This document shows positions 5,691 through 7,061 of a DNA stretch of 7,061 nt, piece after piece. The DNA comes from Acidobacteriota bacterium (GTDB lineage Bacteria; Acidobacteriota; Terriglobia; Terriglobales; Acidobacteriaceae). The stretch covers positions 1 to 7,061 of the forward strand of contig JAJYBT010000124.1 in the NCBI GenBank assembly GCA_021778875.1, in the 5' to 3' direction. Under the pieces are notes generated by a model, which was not told the DNA's origin, searched no databases, and saw only the letters and a program-made list of their open reading frames with translations. Each line of letters begins with the position of its first letter. Position 1 is the stretch's first letter. A program made the translations under genes and the position numbers.

Positions 5691-6314
5691 TTACCTGGCG
5701 GCGGTGGCGAAGCGCTTGCTGACCTCGTTCCAGTTGACGACGTTCCACCACGCGGCGAGGTAGTCGGGGCGGCGGTTCTGGTACTTGAGGTAGTAGGCGT
5801 GCTCCCAGACGTCGTTGCCGAGGATGGGATAGAGGCCCTGGGAGAGGGGCGAGTCCTGGTTGGCGGTGGTGACGACCTTGAGTTTTCCGCCGTCGAGGAC
5901 GAGCCAGCCCCAGCCGGAGCCGAACTGCTTGGCCGTGGTCTCGTTGAAGGTCTTCTGGAAGGTGGCGAAGTCGCCGAAGTCGGCGTTGATTTTGGAGGCG
6001 AGGTCGCCGGTGGGGGCGCCGCCTACGCCGGCGGAGCCGACGGGGCCCATGATGTTCCAGAACATGGTGTGGTTGGAGTGTCCGCCACCGTTGTTGCGAA
6101 CGGCGGTGCGGATGGCCTCAGGGACGGCGGCGAGGTCGCGGATGAGGTCGTCGACGGACTTGGCGGCGAGGTCGGGATGGTTGGCGAGGGCCGCGTTCAC
6201 GTTGTTGATGTAGGCCTGGTGGTGCTTGTCGTGGTGGAGCTGCATGGTCTGGGCGTCAATGAAAGGCTCCAGAGCGGCGTAGTCGTAAGGCAGCGGTGCG
6301 AGTTCGTAAGCCAT
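5691..6314 (-). CDS. sodA: Superoxide dismutase, Fe/Mn family (Mn-type residues)
   Basis: This 207-residue enzyme converts superoxide to oxygen and hydrogen peroxide and is of typical family length. The four metal ligands are visible: His27 (in LHHDKHH), His82 (in [11 protein letters not shown]), and Asp168 and His172 in the signature DVWEHAYY. Gly78 and Gln153 (TANQDSP) follow the Mn-type pattern, in which the active-site glutamine comes from the C-terminal domain, rather than the Fe-type glutamine before the second histidine. Cambialistic use of either metal cannot be excluded. No signal peptide is present, so it is cytosolic. The start is well supported: GGAGGAG (6323-6329 on the plus strand) lies eight bases before the ATG. 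A TACAAT hexamer (minus strand, 6341-6336) lies upstream without a convincing -35. The gene is divergent from the glucoamylase gene and convergent with the HAAS gene, so it is probably transcribed alone. Confidence 0.97.
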   Translation of the reverse strand: MAYELAPLPYDYAALEPFIDAQTMQLHHDKHHQAYINNVNAALANHPDLAAKSVDDLIRDLAAVPEAIRTAVRNNGGGHSNHTMFWNIMGPVGSAGVGGAPTGDLASKINADFGDFATFQKTFNETTAKQFGSGWGWLVLDGGKLKVVTTANQDSPLSQGLYPILGNDVWEHAYYLKYQNRRPDYLAAWWNVVNWNEVSKRFATAAR

Positions 6315-6642
6315 CGGGGAATCTCCTCCGTTTGGATTGTACTGTGGGGGGTGATTGGGTTAGTACCGCCAGGCAAAACTGACGGCGGCCGGATACCGGA
6401 CTGCCGCTGGGCAGGAATTCCGTAGAAGACTGCGGGCGGCGCGCGGCGTAGACTGCATGTGCCGGTGCGCACTCCAACACTAGAGTGGATGCGGCAGGCA
6501 GGCCCCGGGGTGCGAAGGATTTCCGGATTGAGGTCAAGAAACCTTCCGGCTACGGAGCACATCGATACAAGGGACGGAACCTCGCAGACGTGGAGAAGGA
6601 ATCGCGGCGGGGAACCTTTGACTCCCAGAATGGCGGGGACCC
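6315..6642. other. 328-bp intergenic region between divergent sodA and glucoamylase genes
   Basis: No gene is supported here. It must hold both promoters, but neither is clear: for sodA only a TACAAT hexamer at 6336-6341 (minus strand) is seen, and for the glucoamylase no good -35/-10 pair is found. CCGCCAG (6366-6372) faces CTGACGG (6379-6385) with one mismatch, and CCGG-ATA-CCGG at 6389-6399 is a short palindrome. These could be structures in the sodA leader or operator sites. There is no T-run after them, so they are not terminators. Confidence 0.6.
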
Positions 6643-7061
6643 GTGAGCGAAAAGCCGATCTACCGTTGGCTCGCGCAGCAGGGCGAGGCATTTGGTGCGC
6701 CGGGGACGAAGGCGCGCTGGACATCGAGCGTAAAGGATGCCGTGGGCACGGCGTATTCGGCGTCGAGCCGCATCTGGTTCACATGCTCGCACGGGATTCT
6801 GAACGAGATTTATCACCCGACGATTGACCAGGCGCACATCCGCGACATGGAGTTCCTGGTGACCGACGGGGAGACGTTTGTGCACGAGGAGAAGCGCGAT
6901 CTGCTGACCTCGTTTGAGTACATCCACCCGGAGGCGCTGGGGGTGCGCTACGTGAACAGCGATCCGGACGGGCGCTACCGGCTGACGAAGGAGATCATCT
7001 GCGATCCGCACAACGGGGTGGTGCTGCAGTGGGTTCGGCTGGAGGGTAACAAGGAGCGGAT
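6643..7061 (+). CDS. GH15 glucoamylase (glucan 1,4-alpha-glucosidase), N-terminal part only
   Basis: 139 residues are visible before the window ends. The N-terminus MSEKPIYRWLAQQGEAFGAP leads into RWTSSVKDAVGTAYSASSR, then IWFTCSHGILNEIYHPTID, IRDMEFLVTDGETFVHEEKR and ALGVRYVNSDPDGRYRLTKE. This is the well-conserved start of bacterial and archaeal GH15 glucoamylases, whose first domain is a glucodextranase-type beta-sandwich (PF09137). The (alpha/alpha)6 catalytic domain and its glutamates would lie beyond the right edge. The enzyme releases glucose from the non-reducing ends of alpha-1,4 glucans. No signal peptide is seen, suggesting action on internal glycogen or imported dextrins. The start is GTG at 6643: the frame is closed by TGA at 6619-6621 and no ATG intervenes. 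The ribosome site is poor (GGCGGGG, 6632-6638). An ATG at 6630 is in a different frame and gives no family match. Confidence 0.9.
   Translation, partial: MSEKPIYRWLAQQGEAFGAPGTKARWTSSVKDAVGTAYSASSRIWFTCSHGILNEIYHPTIDQAHIRDMEFLVTDGETFVHEEKRDLLTSFEYIHPEALGVRYVNSDPDGRYRLTKEIICDPHNGVVLQWVRLEGNKER

Noticed and set aside
4483..5751. 422-residue minus-strand ORF opposite the HAAS gene
   Set aside because: It runs through the repeat array and the antisense of the membrane gene; composition is Arg/Gln/His/Pro-rich and no domain is seen.
5799..6425. 208-residue plus-strand ORF (Val/Gly/Glu-rich) opposite sodA
   Set aside because: It is an antisense shadow of a gene whose catalytic residues and ribosome site are all intact.
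6459..6827. 122-residue plus-strand ORF overlapping the glucoamylase start
   Set aside because: It is in a different frame from the GH15 protein, has no domain character, and ends inside the conserved glucoamylase sequence.

Overview
This is a GC-rich bacterial chromosomal window. Long shadow ORFs run through every frame of the coding stretches. The gene set (a DUF4914-type P-loop protein, a HI0933/YhiN flavoprotein, a PadR regulator paired with a HAAS-type membrane protein, an Fe/Mn superoxide dismutase, and a GH15 glucoamylase with a glucodextranase-like N-domain) together with repeat-laden intergenic DNA fits a soil Acidobacteriota (Acidobacteriaceae-like) genome. That assignment is inferred from gene content and style; no taxonomic marker gene is present.

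Layout from left to right. (1) The 3' two-thirds or so of a large P-loop protein (DUF4914-like, PEP-carboxykinase-like motifs) enters from the left edge and ends at 1286; a very strong intrinsic terminator follows at 1323-1369. (2) A complete FAD-dependent HI0933/YhiN-family flavoprotein (1415-2593, +) converges on a lipoprotein gene (2597-3454, -), with only three bases between the two stop codons. (3) A 516-bp non-coding region holds a run of degenerate 8-bp tandem repeats, a G7-T-G6-TACCCC tract next to short TTTTC/GAAAA inverted repeats, and, next to the following gene, a promoter overlapped by nested palindromes. (4) A two-gene unit encodes a PadR-type regulator (3971-4312) and a six-helix membrane protein with an N-terminal HAAS-like helical domain (4333-5361). 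(5) A 329-bp convergent gap is almost filled by three full copies and one internally deleted copy of an approximately 92-bp repeat, each full copy carrying a 40-nt imperfect hairpin. (6) A Mn-type superoxide dismutase gene (5691-6314, -) is divergent from a GH15 glucoamylase gene that starts with GTG at 6643 and leaves the right edge.

How the parts work together: only the PadR and HAAS genes form a clear functional unit, a regulator probably controlling itself and a membrane protein from one promoter. The other genes look like single transcription units: cytosolic carbon metabolism (glucoamylase), oxidative-stress defence (SOD), a flavoprotein of unsettled substrate, and an envelope lipoprotein. 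I see no mobile element, phage gene, defence system, tRNA or rRNA. The least explained parts are the intergenic repeats and the operator array.
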